From: an uncultured Alphaproteobacteria bacterium
Lineage (GTDB): Bacteria; Pseudomonadota; Alphaproteobacteria; SP197
NCBI GenBank assembly: GCA_943787175.1
Contig: CALSLK010000010.1
Span: 62,001 to 126,000 of the forward strand
Length of the DNA: 64,000 nucleotides
Direction of reading: 5' to 3'
In this document: one piece after another, positions 17,630 to 26,300 of the stretch
How positions within the stretch are numbered: the first letter of the stretch is position 1
How the letters are laid out: every line of letters begins with the position of its first letter
The notes under the pieces: model-generated
What the model saw: the letters and a program-made list of their open reading frames with translations, nothing else
Database searches by the model: none
What the model was told of the DNA's origin: nothing
Program-made: the position numbers and the translations under genes

Positions 17630-18517
17630 ATGCCCAAGACAACACCTTCCATGCCCCCCCTGATTGAGGGCCTTTCCGCCATTGCGGACAATTATGACGG
17701 CCTGCTGGTTGATCTGTGGGGTTGTCTTCACAACGGCATGGAGGCTTATCGCGATGCGGTGGATGCGCTGCAGCGGTTCCGTGCGCGTGGCGGTCGGGTA
17801 ACGCTGTTGTCGAACGCGCCGCGCCGGGAAGATGCCGTGGCTTCCCAGATTGCCGGTTTTGGTGTGCCCGAAGATGCCTGGGATGCGATCATGACGGCGG
17901 GGATCGCTGTCCGGCTGGAAATGGAAGAGCGCGGTGATCCCTGGTTCGCGGACCTGGGGCGGAACTTTTACCATATCGGCACAGACAAGGACGCCGGCCT
18001 CCTGGATGGTCTGGGCTATGAGCGCACCGGCATGGATGACGCCGACTTTGTCCTGTGCTGCGGTATTCGTCATGGTGAGGAAGTGCTCGAAGATGTTGTT
18101 CCTGAACTCAATGCCGCCTTGGCACGCAACCTGCCGCTGGTTTCCGCCAACCCCGACCGTTTCGTTTTGCGCGGGCCAAAGCGCCAGATCTGTGCCGGGA
18201 GTATGGCGCTTGCCTATCGCGAGATGGGCGGTGACGTGCGTCAGGAAGGCAAACCGTTCCCGGCTGTCTACCGGCGCTGTCAGTCCCTGATGGCCGGCAT
18301 CGATCCCAGCCGCATTCTGGCGATCGGTGACGGCATCGAAACCGATATCGTCGGTGGTCGTGATAACGGTATCGACACGCTCTGGATCACCGGCGGCCTG
18401 CCGGCCAGCTTCTGGGATGTTCCGCCACACGAAGCCCCTCCGCAGGAGCGCGTGCTCGCGGCATGTCGTGAGCACGATGTGACACCCTCTGCTATTCTGC
18501 CACTGCTCCGCTGGTAA
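17630..18517 (+). CDS. HAD-superfamily class IIA hydrolase (TIGR01459/NagD-like)
   Basis: 295 residues. Class IIA HAD phosphatase: motif I is LLVDLWGCLHNG, where the nucleophile Asp is kept and the second Asp of DxD is Trp, as in the TIGR01459 group. Motif II is LLSNAPRR, the Lys is in GKPFPAVY and motif III is IGDGIETDIVGGRDNG. A cap domain lies between motifs II and III. Family members act on small phosphorylated metabolites. It lies 18 bp before the molybdopterin oxidoreductase gene on the same strand, so co-transcription is likely, although no functional link is evident. Confidence 0.87.
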   Translation: MPKTTPSMPPLIEGLSAIADNYDGLLVDLWGCLHNGMEAYRDAVDALQRFRARGGRVTLLSNAPRREDAVASQIAGFGVPEDAWDAIMTAGIAVRLEMEERGDPWFADLGRNFYHIGTDKDAGLLDGLGYERTGMDDADFVLCCGIRHGEEVLEDVVPELNAALARNLPLVSANPDRFVLRGPKRQICAGSMALAYREMGGDVRQEGKPFPAVYRRCQSLMAGIDPSRILAIGDGIETDIVGGRDNGIDTLWITGGLPASFWDVPPHEAPPQERVLAACREHDVTPSAILPLLRW

Positions 18518-18535
18518 CCCGGAAAGACGCACGCC

Positions 18536-20629
18536 ATGGATGACGCCGCAACAAACCCGACCTTTGGCTACAGTGTCTGTCCACACGATTGCCCATCGAC
18601 CTGCGCTCTGGAGGTCGAGGTTCTGGGTCCCGACCGGATCGGGCGGGTGCGTGGCGCCAAAGACAACTCCTACACCGCTGGCGTGATCTGCGCCAAGGTC
18701 GCGCGTTATGCCGAGCGTATCCACCATCCCGACCGCCTGACCCAGCCCCTGCGCCGCACCGGCCCCAAGGGCTCAGGCCAGTTTGCGCCGATCTCCTGGG
18801 ATGAAGCGCTCGATGAGGTTGCCGCGCGTTTTCAGGAGGCCGAAGACCGCTTCGGGCCTGAGACCGTATGGCCTTATTACTACGCGGGCACGATGGGTTT
18901 CGTGATGCGCGACGGCATCAACCGTCTGCGCCACGTCAAAGGCTACAGCGGCCAACACAGCACGATCTGCACGACGCTGGCATGGACCGGTTTCATGGCT
19001 GGAACCGGAGCGTTGATGGGCCCGGACCCGCGCGAGATGGCAAAGTCCGATTGCGTCGTGATCTGGGGCACCAACCCGGTCAACACGCAGGTCAACGTCA
19101 TGACCCACGCCATCCGCGCCCGCAAGGAACGCGGTGCGAAGATTGTGGTGATTGATACCTACCGCACCGGCACGGCCGAACAGGCTGACCTGTTCCTGTG
19201 TGTGCGTCCGGGCACCGATGCGGCGCTGGCTTGCGGCGTCATGCATGTGCTGTTTCGTGACGGCTTTGCCGACCACGAATGGATGGCCGTCAACACAGAC
19301 GATCCCCAAGCGCTGGAACATCACCTCAAGGACAAGACGCCAGCCTGGGCTGAATCTGTTTGTGGTGTTCCTGCTGACGAGATCGAGGCGTTCGCGCATC
19401 TGATTGGTGAAACGCCGCGCACCTATCTGCGCCTGGGTTACGGCTTCTGCCGCGGCCGCAACGGCGCGATGTCGATGCATGCCGCGTCCTGTATCTCGTC
19501 TGTCACCGGTTCCTGGCGTCACGAGGGCGGCGGATCGTTTCACAACAACGGTGCAATCTACCATTGGGATCGCACGGTGCTCGAAGGCCTCGACAAACGA
19601 GACCCAAACGTAAGGGTTCTCGACCAGTCACGCATCGGCCCGGTTCTGACCGGTGACAAACACGATCTGGGTGAGGGGCCCCCGGTCACTGCCCTGCTGA
19701 TCCAGAACACCAACCCCATGATGATCGCGCCTGATCTGGGCCTGGTGCACAAGGGCTTTCAACGCAACGACCTGTTTGTCTGCGTCCATGAGCAGTTCAT
19801 GACCGAGACCGCGCAGATGGCCGATATCGTGCTGCCCGCGACCATGTTCCTGGAACATGACGATCTCTATCAGGGCGGTGGACATCAGCACATCCTATGG
19901 GGCCCCAAACTGGTCGATGCCCCCGATGGATGCCGCAGCAACCATGAGGTCATCTGTGAACTGGCCAGGCGTCTGGGTATCGCAGACCAGCACGAGGGTT
20001 TTGCCATGAGCCCAACGGAACTTTGCGATCAGGTGATGCAGGCATCCGGCTGGGGCGATCTTGAAAATCTGATCGAAAAGCACTGGATGGATGTGCAGCC
20101 TGATTTTGAGGCGTCACATTTCATCGACGGATTTGGTCATGCTGACGGGCGCTTCCACTTCCGGGCGGACTGGTCGAGCAGCGCAAACCGCTTTGGTCCC
20201 GAAGGCATGCCCGACGCCATGCCCGGCCTGCCCGACTTCTGGGATGTGATCGACCGCAGCGATGCCGAACGGCCTTACCGCCTGGTGACGGCACCTGCGC
20301 GCAATTATCTGAACTCGAGCTTCACGGAAACACCGACTTCGCAGAAACGCGAAGGGCGCCCGACGGTGCAGATTCACAGTGAAGACGCTGCTGGCGCCGG
20401 CATCGAGGACGGAGCCAAGGTGCGTATTGGCAATGAGAAAGGCAGTGTGCTGCTGCATGCCCAAATTACGCAGGGCCAGCGGCGCGGGACCGTGATTGTC
20501 GAGAGTGTCTGGCCCAACGCTGCATTCGAAGAAGGGATCGGCATCAACCTGCTGGTTTCTGCCGATCCCGGTGCTCCGATTGGCGGAGGCCTGTTTCACG
20601 ACACGGCGGTCTGGCTCAAGTCCACCTGA
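18536..20629 (+). CDS. Molybdopterin-dependent oxidoreductase (DMSO reductase family)
   Basis: 697 residues. N-terminal Molybdop_Fe4S4 motif with Cys15, Cys19, Cys23 and Cys52 (CPHDCPSTC ... GVICAK), then the molybdopterin-binding domain (SWDEALDEVA; VIWGTNPVNT; IVVIDTYRTGTA) and a C-terminal Molydop_binding domain (RNYLNSSFTETPTSQ). No twin-arginine signal, so it is probably cytoplasmic. The size and the motif NTNPMMIAPD fit the assimilatory or formate-dehydrogenase-like branch; the substrate cannot be assigned. No electron-transfer subunit or cofactor-chaperone gene is adjacent. Intact. Confidence 0.9.
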   Translation: MDDAATNPTFGYSVCPHDCPSTCALEVEVLGPDRIGRVRGAKDNSYTAGVICAKVARYAERIHHPDRLTQPLRRTGPKGSGQFAPISWDEALDEVAARFQEAEDRFGPETVWPYYYAGTMGFVMRDGINRLRHVKGYSGQHSTICTTLAWTGFMAGTGALMGPDPREMAKSDCVVIWGTNPVNTQVNVMTHAIRARKERGAKIVVIDTYRTGTAEQADLFLCVRPGTDAALACGVMHVLFRDGFADHEWMAVNTDDPQALEHHLKDKTPAWAESVCGVPADEIEAFAHLIGETPRTYLRLGYGFCRGRNGAMSMHAASCISSVTGSWRHEGGGSFHNNGAIYHWDRTVLEGLDKRDPNVRVLDQSRIGPVLTGDKHDLGEGPPVTALLIQNTNPMMIAPDLGLVHKGFQRNDLFVCVHEQFMTETAQMADIVLPATMFLEHDDLYQGGGHQHILWGPKLVDAPDGCRSNHEVICELARRLGIADQHEGFAMSPTELCDQVMQASGWGDLENLIEKHWMDVQPDFEASHFIDGFGHADGRFHFRADWSSSANRFGPEGMPDAMPGLPDFWDVIDRSDAERPYRLVTAPARNYLNSSFTETPTSQKREGRPTVQIHSEDAAGAGIEDGAKVRIGNEKGSVLLHAQITQGQRRGTVIVESVWPNAAFEEGIGINLLVSADPGAPIGGGLFHDTAVWLKST

Positions 20630-20663
20630 GGACCGCCCGATTCCGGCCCGCCCGACGTGAAGA

Positions 20664-20831
20664 TCAGTCGTTCGACTTCGTGGCGATGATCCAGATCGCG
20701 TGGACCAGGCCTGGAATGTAGAAGAAGATGGTCAGCAAAATGTTGAGCCAGAAATGCATGCCGAAACCCACAGTCAGGAAGACGCCGAGCGGCGGCAGCA
20801 GGATGGCAAGGATGATGCGGAGAACGTTCAT
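20664..20831 (-). CDS. Pmp3/YqaE-family small membrane protein
   Basis: 55 residues, two hydrophobic helices. It begins M-N-V-L-R-I-I-L-A-I and contains the family signature L-L-P-P-L-G-V-F, the middle F-W-L-N-I-L-L-T and the end I-P-G-L-V-H-A-I-W. Members modulate membrane potential or salt tolerance in yeast and plants; bacterial roles are poorly known. It is convergent with the molybdopterin gene, 34 bp from its stop. The start ATG is at 20829-20831 and the stop TGA at 20664. Confidence 0.93.
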   Translation of the reverse strand: MNVLRIILAILLPPLGVFLTVGFGMHFWLNILLTIFFYIPGLVHAIWIIATKSND

Positions 20832-20856
20832 GTTGGGATACCTTCGTTAGAGAATT

Positions 20857-21486
20857 TCAGCGCCAGGCAAATACTGGCTGTTCCAGATGGGATACGCGCG
20901 TTGCTTTACCTGCCAGCGCGACCTCGCGAAACTGATAAATCACCGCTGCTGTGGGTGCATGGATCTTGGTTCCGGCAATCGGCATGCGAATGACGGGCCG
21001 GTCGCTTTCGGGAATCGAGACAAATTCGGGCGAACCCGGCGCAAACAGTACGGGGAAGCCAATGCGGTGGATCGAAGCAACCTCGTCGGGTTTGCGGTCA
21101 AATCGACGGTCTTGCCCGGCCCAGACCACCACGGGCGTGATGAGGTAGCCCGACCGCGTGGGGTAGTCGTCCAGACATCCCAGAATCGCTTCGGGCGGCA
21201 GCGTCAGATTGACCTCTTCCTCCAACTCGCGAAGGGCGGCCACCTCTGGCGTCTCACCGGGATCCAGGCGTCCGCCGGGCAGGGCCCATTGCCCGGCATG
21301 GCGGTTCATGCGCGGCGCACGTTTGGTCAGGATAAACGCGCCCTGGCCGTTGCCGTCGTCGATCACGGTCATGGTGACGGCCGCGCGTTTCAGGCCCTCG
21401 TGGCTGTGTTCCAGACGTTCGAACCCGGCCAGGCGGGCCGATATGGCGTCACGCAGCGCCGTGTTGATGGGAAATGTGTCGGACAT
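20857..21486 (-). CDS. NUDIX hydrolase (CoA pyrophosphatase-like)
   Basis: 209 residues with a full Nudix box, GGRLDPGE ... AALRELEEEV (about 70-92), giving the metal-binding REXXEE. The preceding segment T-K-R-A-P-R-M-N-R-H-A-G-Q-W resembles the NudL/CoA-diphosphatase branch (usual RS...H.G.v.FPGG), so hydrolysis of a CoA- or nucleotide-type diphosphate is likely but not proven. It lies 25 bp upstream of the Pmp3 gene on the same strand and is divergent from the aldo-keto reductase gene. Confidence 0.87.
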   Translation of the reverse strand: MSDTFPINTALRDAISARLAGFERLEHSHEGLKRAAVTMTVIDDGNGQGAFILTKRAPRMNRHAGQWALPGGRLDPGETPEVAALRELEEEVNLTLPPEAILGCLDDYPTRSGYLITPVVVWAGQDRRFDRKPDEVASIHRIGFPVLFAPGSPEFVSIPESDRPVIRMPIAGTKIHAPTAAVIYQFREVALAGKATRVSHLEQPVFAWR

Positions 21487-21570
21487 GCACTGTGACTAAC
21501 GCCAACACCCCATGGCGGCAACTCCCATCAATGCGTTAGGATCGGGGAATTTCTCCAAAGGGATCACATC

Positions 21571-22515
21571 ATGGAATACCGTACCTTCGGCAATTCGGGC
21601 CTTCACGTTTCGCTCGCCGGCATGGGCTGCAACACACTGGGATGGTGGGTTGGCGAGGCTCAGGGCAAGAAGGTCGTGCATGCTGCGCTTGATGCCGGGG
21701 TCGCGCTGTTCGATACCGCCGACATGTATGACGACGGCACGTCGGAGAAGATTCTGGGCAAGGCGCTGGGCTCCAATCGCAAAGATGTCGTCGTGGTTAC
21801 GAAGTTCGGCATGACCATGGACAGCGACCAGCGCGATATTCCGCGCGGTTCGCGCGACTACATCATCCGCTCCTGCGAAAAGAGCCTGCGGCGCCTGAAG
21901 ACCGACTACATCGACCTCTATCTTCACCATGCGCCGGACCCGCGCACGCCGGTGGAGGAAACACTGGACGCTCTCGACCGCCTGGTCGATCAGGGCAAGA
22001 TTCGATACGCGGGTTGTTCGAACTATGCGGGATGGCAGATTGCCGACGCCTCCTGGCTGGCGCGTGAGCGCAGCGTGGCACCGTTTGTTGCCGCCCAGAA
22101 CGAATGGAACCTGTTTTCACGAGGCATCGAGAAGGAAGTCGTGCCTGCCGCCGAGCGGTTCGGCCTGGGCATCATGCCGTATTTCCCGCTCGCCATGGGT
22201 CTGCTTTCAGGCAAGTACGCACGCGGTAAACGCCCGTCGAAATCCACCCGCCTTGGCAGTGGTGAAGAGCGTCACAACGGTATGCTCTCGAACGCCAATT
22301 TCGACCGCATGGACCGCCTTGATGCCTTTGCGTCTGAACGTGGCTTCAGTTTGCTGGAACTCGCGATCGGCTGGCTCGCCAGTCATGACGTCGTTTCCAC
22401 GGTCATCTGTGGCGCGACCAAGGCGACCCAGGTCAAGGCCAATGCAAAGGCCGTCACGGCCTGGCGCATGACGTCTGACGAGATGACCCAGATCGACGCC
22501 ATCATGGAAACCTGA
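21571..22515 (+). CDS. Aldo/keto reductase
   Basis: 314-residue NAD(P)H-dependent reductase of the Kv-beta/YghZ-like group. The catalytic tetrad is visible as Asp and Tyr in DTADMYDDG, Lys in VTKFGM and His in YLHHAPDP. The C-terminal cofactor region includes CGATKATQVKANAKA. Reduces aldehydes or ketones; substrate unknown. AAAGGGATCACATC precedes the ATG. The next gene starts 5 bp after its stop, so the two are co-transcribed. Confidence 0.92.
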   Translation: MEYRTFGNSGLHVSLAGMGCNTLGWWVGEAQGKKVVHAALDAGVALFDTADMYDDGTSEKILGKALGSNRKDVVVVTKFGMTMDSDQRDIPRGSRDYIIRSCEKSLRRLKTDYIDLYLHHAPDPRTPVEETLDALDRLVDQGKIRYAGCSNYAGWQIADASWLARERSVAPFVAAQNEWNLFSRGIEKEVVPAAERFGLGIMPYFPLAMGLLSGKYARGKRPSKSTRLGSGEERHNGMLSNANFDRMDRLDAFASERGFSLLELAIGWLASHDVVSTVICGATKATQVKANAKAVTAWRMTSDEMTQIDAIMET

Positions 22516-22520
22516 CCGCG

Positions 22521-23171
22521 ATGCAGTCTTCCTATCTTGTGCTGGATGATTTCTTCGACCGCCCCGACAAGGCGCGCGAGACAGCACTCTCCATGGATTA
22601 TCCCCCTGCGCCCGATACGGTCTATTACCAGGGCCGCAACTCGCGCCAATCCATGGCATGGCCCGGGCACGAGAAGATGTTCTCCAACATCCTGGGCCAG
22701 CAGCTGGTGCCACTGGGACAGTCACACGGTTGCGCACGCATCACGCTGGGGGGTGATGAACGTCCCTCCGGTCGCGTGCATGTCGATCCCGGCGCAGCCT
22801 GGGCGGGGATCATCGGGCTCAGCCACGACGAGCACTGGCAGGGTGGCACCGATTTTTTCCGCCATCGCGCGACAGGCTCTGACCGCGCACCGGTCAATGA
22901 CCAGGAAGCCAAGGACATGTACGGCAAGGCGACGCCGCGCGAGGCGCTGATCGACATTCTCGATCCGGCCAAGGGCGAGAACATGGAGGCATGGGAGCTT
23001 TCGTTTACCCTGCCGCTGAAGTTCAATCGCTGCATCCTGTTCCGCCCCTGGTTCTGGCACAGCAGCGGTGATGGGTTCGGCACCACGCTGGAAGACGGCA
23101 GACTTGTCCTGTTGCTGTTCTTCAAGCCCGGGCCCGACGCCATCAACGCCGTCACCGTGCCGCAGCTATGA
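22521..23171 (+). CDS. DUF6445-like protein, putative 2OG-Fe(II) oxygenase fold
   Basis: 216 residues. The pattern fits DUF6445-like proteins of alphaproteobacteria with a cupin/prolyl-4-hydroxylase-type core: His87 and Asp89 (VHVDPGAAWAG), the GGTDFFRH strand, Arg170 (KFNRCILF) and His180 (RPWFWHSS), matching an H-x-D...H iron triad. The family name comes from memory of motifs; the iron-site reading is inference. It starts 5 bp after the aldo-keto reductase, hinting at a shared redox pathway. A 70-residue basic-acidic gene follows after 7 bp. Confidence 0.7.
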   Translation: MQSSYLVLDDFFDRPDKARETALSMDYPPAPDTVYYQGRNSRQSMAWPGHEKMFSNILGQQLVPLGQSHGCARITLGGDERPSGRVHVDPGAAWAGIIGLSHDEHWQGGTDFFRHRATGSDRAPVNDQEAKDMYGKATPREALIDILDPAKGENMEAWELSFTLPLKFNRCILFRPWFWHSSGDGFGTTLEDGRLVLLLFFKPGPDAINAVTVPQL

Positions 23172-23178
23172 GGTCGTC

Positions 23179-23391
23179 ATGATCCTGCGCAGCCTTTTTA
23201 TGTCCGCCGCCCGCCGGGTCGCAAGCGACCCCAAGATGCGCGCAAAGGCCAAGCAGGTTTTTGACGAAAACGCGCGCCCGATCCTGGAACAGAAGGCCCG
23301 GGAGGCCAAACAGATGGCATCCGATCGCGAACCCGGCGAACACCCCGCCCGCTTCGCCGGCCGTGCCTTCAAGAAGCTGCTTGATGGCTGA
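23179..23391 (+). CDS. Small conserved-looking charged protein
   Basis: 70 residues (MILRSLFMSAARRVASDP...). A short hydrophobic start is followed by a highly charged, probably helical body (KMRAKAKQVFDENARPILEQK) and a basic end (FAGRAFKKLLDG). I do not recognise a named family; similar short charged proteins are common in alphaproteobacteria. It lies 7 bp after the DUF6445-like gene, in the same operon, and is followed by an intergenic palindrome. Confidence 0.6.
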   Translation: MILRSLFMSAARRVASDPKMRAKAKQVFDENARPILEQKAREAKQMASDREPGEHPARFAGRAFKKLLDG

Positions 23392-23428
23392 CGGGTTCAC
23401 AGCCTTGCTGTGCAGCCTTATGACCTTC

Positions 23429-23476
23429 ATGTCATCCCGGCCAAGAAAGCAATGCCTGCGCGAGCCGGGATAACAT
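23429..23476. repeat. Intergenic palindromic repeat, GTCATCCCGG family, copy 1
   Basis: ATGTCATCCCGGC (23429-23441) is matched by the inverted GCCGGGATAACAT (23464-23476), with one mismatch. It can fold as a hairpin in the gap between the small charged gene and the MFS gene. The same core recurs at 24739-24840 and 28949-29054. Confidence 0.75.
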
Positions 23477-23496
23477 TGGTGGGGTGATTCCGAACC

Positions 23497-24730
23497 ATGA
23501 CAACGCTCCAACCGCCTGCTGATTCCTCCTGGCGCACGCCGTTGATGGTGATTGCAGCAGGCTGCGGCATTGCCATGATCGGCTTTGGTGTGCGTTCGAC
23601 TTTTGGTCTGTTCCTGGAACCCATGACCGAAGCCAGGGCGTGGAGCCGCGAAACCTTTTCCATTGCGCTCGCCATCCAGAACCTGCTCTGGGGCATCGGG
23701 GTGCCGATCGCGGGCATGATCGCCGACCGGTTCGGGCCGTCCCGCGTCATTGTTCTGGGCGCGTTGCTGTATGCGGCGGGCACCTGGTCGATGTCGGTAG
23801 TCGAAAGCGGGCCTGCGTTCTACATGGTCGGCGGCGTTCTGGTTGGACTGGGCGTCGCCTTCACCGCCTTTTCCCTGGCTCTGGCCGCCATGGCGCGAGT
23901 CGTGCCGCGCGGGAAACGCTCGTTCATCCTGGGGCTCGGTACGGCGGCGGGGTCGCTGGGCCAGTTTGTCTTTTCACCCAACGCACAGGCCGCAATCGAC
24001 TTCTTCGGTTGGCAGGGCGCGTTGCTCGCTCTGGCAACATCGGCTCTGGTCATCGTCCCTCTGGCATTCATTCTGCCGCGCACCACATCGGGCGTCGACG
24101 AGGCCGTGAGTGACCAGAGCATGATGGAAGCCCTGCGCGAGGCGCGGGGGCACAGCGGCTACATCCTGCTGACCATGGGATTCTTCGTCTGCGGTTTCCA
24201 GATTGCCTTCATCACCGTGCATTTCCCGGCCTATGTCACCGATCTGGGCCTCTCGCCCAGTGTCGCGGCCTGGTCCATCGCCCTGGTTGGTGGTTGCAAC
24301 ATCATCGGTTGCCTCCTGTCGGGCATGGCGGGCCAGCGCTGGAGCAAACGGTGCGGTCTGGCGGTCATCTATTTCGCGCGCAGCATCATCATCGTAGCGC
24401 TTGCTGTTTGCGCTCCAAAGACGGACATCACGGTCTATGCCTTTGCCGCCGCCATGGGCTTTCTCTGGCTCGCCACCGTGCCGCTGACCTCGGCCATCGT
24501 CGCGCAGGTCTTCGGCACCCGCTACATGGCGACACTCTTCGGCATCGTGTTTTTCAGCCACCAGGCCGGCAGCTTCATCGGCATCTGGCTGGGCGGCTGG
24601 CTCTACGACACCACCGGATCCTATGACTTCGTCTGGTGGATCAGCGCGGGTCCTGGGCGTTGCCGCGGCTCTGGTGCATCTCCCGATCAACGAGAAACCG
24701 CTCGCCCGGCTGCAGATGCAGACGAACTGA
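23497..24730 (+). CDS. MFS transporter (OFA/monocarboxylate-like), one frameshift near the 3' end
   Basis: About 410 residues, 12 hydrophobic segments. The MFS loop 2-3 signature reads GMIADRFGPSRV, and the start is ATG 23497. The frame breaks at the GGG near 24648-24650. With one G removed the sequence continues V-L-G-V-A-A-A-L-V-H-L-P and stops at TGA 24728-24730, a normal MFS end; the uncorrected frame runs on as low-quality sequence to 24927. The length is 1 modulo 3, as expected for one extra base. Substrate unknown. A palindromic repeat separates it from a convergent MFS gene. Confidence 0.82.
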
Positions 24731-24738
24731 CCCATACG

Positions 24739-24840
24739 GGTCATCCCGGAAACTGCGCAGCAGTGATCCAGGATCTCAAGAGGTCGGCGTTTGCCTGTCG
24801 AGGCCCCGGATCACCGCTTCGCGCTGTCCGGGGTGACACC
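24739..24840. repeat. Intergenic palindromic repeat, GTCATCCCGG family, copy 2
   Basis: GGTCATCCCGGA (24739-24750) is inverted, with changes, at TCCGGGGTGACACC (24827-24840). Inside is a second perfect hairpin, CCCCGGA (24804-24810) with TCCGGGG (24827-24833). It fills the gap between two convergent MFS genes, so it could also end transcripts from both sides. Confidence 0.7.
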
Positions 24841-24859
24841 GGGTTTTTGATTGAGACCG

Positions 24860-26070
24860 TCACATGCTCTTTGGCAGATGCCGCGCGTACCAGGCGTAGA
24901 CGAACATGGCCAAGCCTGTGGCCATGAAGACGGCATCGAGCTCGAAGAAGATCAGGATCACGCGTGTAGACCGTGGGAACGACCAGCCCGACCATGTCGC
25001 GGAACGTGCCATAGACCATCGACATCTCGGTGCGCTCCCGGCTTCGGACGGCGCGCAGGAACGGTGTGTTGCCCGCTGCCTCCAGGCTGGTCAGCGACAC
25101 CGCCGAGAGCAGCACCAGGCCCATCACGATCCAGGGGTCGCCGAAGGTGATGCCGGCCAGAAGGATGATCGCTGCCGGTGATGACCAGGCCGCCGATCAT
25201 GTGGCGGCGCATGCCGATGCGCGCCATCAACCTGCCCCAGAGCGGCGCCGCCAGCTGGATGCCGCTGCAGAAGGACAGGGCCAGCCCGCCGGCGGGAAGG
25301 TCGATCCCCCAGACCTTGACCTCCATGCCGTTTCGTTCGGCATAGACCGGCAGGTAGAGGTAGATCATCCACCACCAGTTCTCGCGCCCGAAGATCAGGA
25401 AAGGTAGGCCAGCCGCAGACCGCGGCTGCCTGAGAAACCGCGGCACATAGGTCAGGGGATTGGTCACTGGGTCTTTGGGCGCGGCCTTCAGAATCGGCGT
25501 CTCGTCGATGCGCACGAAGACCAGGTAGGCAATCAATGCCAGGGCAACGAAGGCCGAGGTCAGGAACGGCACAGCCAGCCCCATGTTCTGGTAGAGCCAG
25601 AGTCCCAGCGTCGGACCGATGGCCCAGGGCACCGACGCCATCAGCACACGGATCGGCTCGGACCGGCCCATGTCGCGCTTGCGGATATAGGCCATGATGA
25701 AAAGCGACAGGCCAACAGCTAGGCAATTGGCGGCAAACACGCGCAGGAACAGGCCCCCAAATACTGTCGTGAAGGTGCTGATCGCCATGATCAGGGGTGC
25801 AATGGCGACCAGCAGCGCACCCAGCTGATAGGTCCTGACGGGTTTAAGCCTGTGCACGACAAAGGGAATGGCAAAGGCCGATGCGATCGACACCACGCCG
25901 ACAATCACGAACATGAAGGTCATTCTGAGATCGCTGCCGCCCAGAAGATCATAGGCGACCACCGGGATGACCGGCGCAACGATGGAACGCGCAAGGCTCT
26001 CCAGCGCCCAGAAGCTGGCGAACATCCACGGCCCGGGACGGGTCAGTTCGGCGACGAAACGAAGACGCAT
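24860..26070 (-). pseudogene. MFS transporter, frame-disrupted (two +1 breaks)
   Basis: Reconstructed length about 402 residues from ATG 26070 (MRLRFVAELTRPGPW) to TGA at 24860. Twelve-helix MFS of the same subfamily as the gene at 32855: both share the G-R-x-E-P-x-R-V-L segment and end W-Y-A-R-x-x-P. One extra base near 25171 shifts the frame (then I-I-L-L-A-G-I-T-F-G-D) and another near 24962 shifts it again (then I-L-I-F-F-E-L-D). The length is 2 modulo 3, agreeing with two insertions. Conserved sequence on both sides suggests a recent lesion or sequence error. Substrate unknown. Confidence 0.8.
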
Positions 26071-26203
26071 CAGCGCCCCTTCAGACAAACGTGACCCGAA
26101 TGCCGGGACCGAATCCCTCATATCACGGTCTTGGGTTGTCGCATCTCCCTGATTTCGGTCAGGATGGGGTAGAGATTTGAATCCGCTTCGCGGACCTGCA
26201 CCG

Positions 26204-26268
26204 GCCCGCTCCCCCATCCGACCGCCCATTCAGGATACTGCCGTGGGTGGCCGGGTAGGGGAGCGGGC
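26204..26268. repeat. Large imperfect palindrome between the MFS and pepN promoters
   Basis: A perfect 11-bp outer stem GCCCGCTCCCC (26204-26214) / GGGGAGCGGGC (26258-26268) continues inwards as about 15 further mostly paired positions around a loop near 26230-26242. It lies in the 230-bp gap between two divergent genes, not after a gene, so it is more likely an operator, transcript leader structure or mobile palindrome than a terminator. Confidence 0.65.
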
Positions 26269-26300
26269 TGGCGCAGGCATGAAACAAAAAAAGGACCATC

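Noticed and set aside
24650-24927. C-terminal tail of the first MFS gene in the raw frame
   Set aside because: It is Arg/Pro-rich, runs through the intergenic repeat and into the opposite gene. Removing one G at 24648-24650 gives a normal MFS end at 24730.
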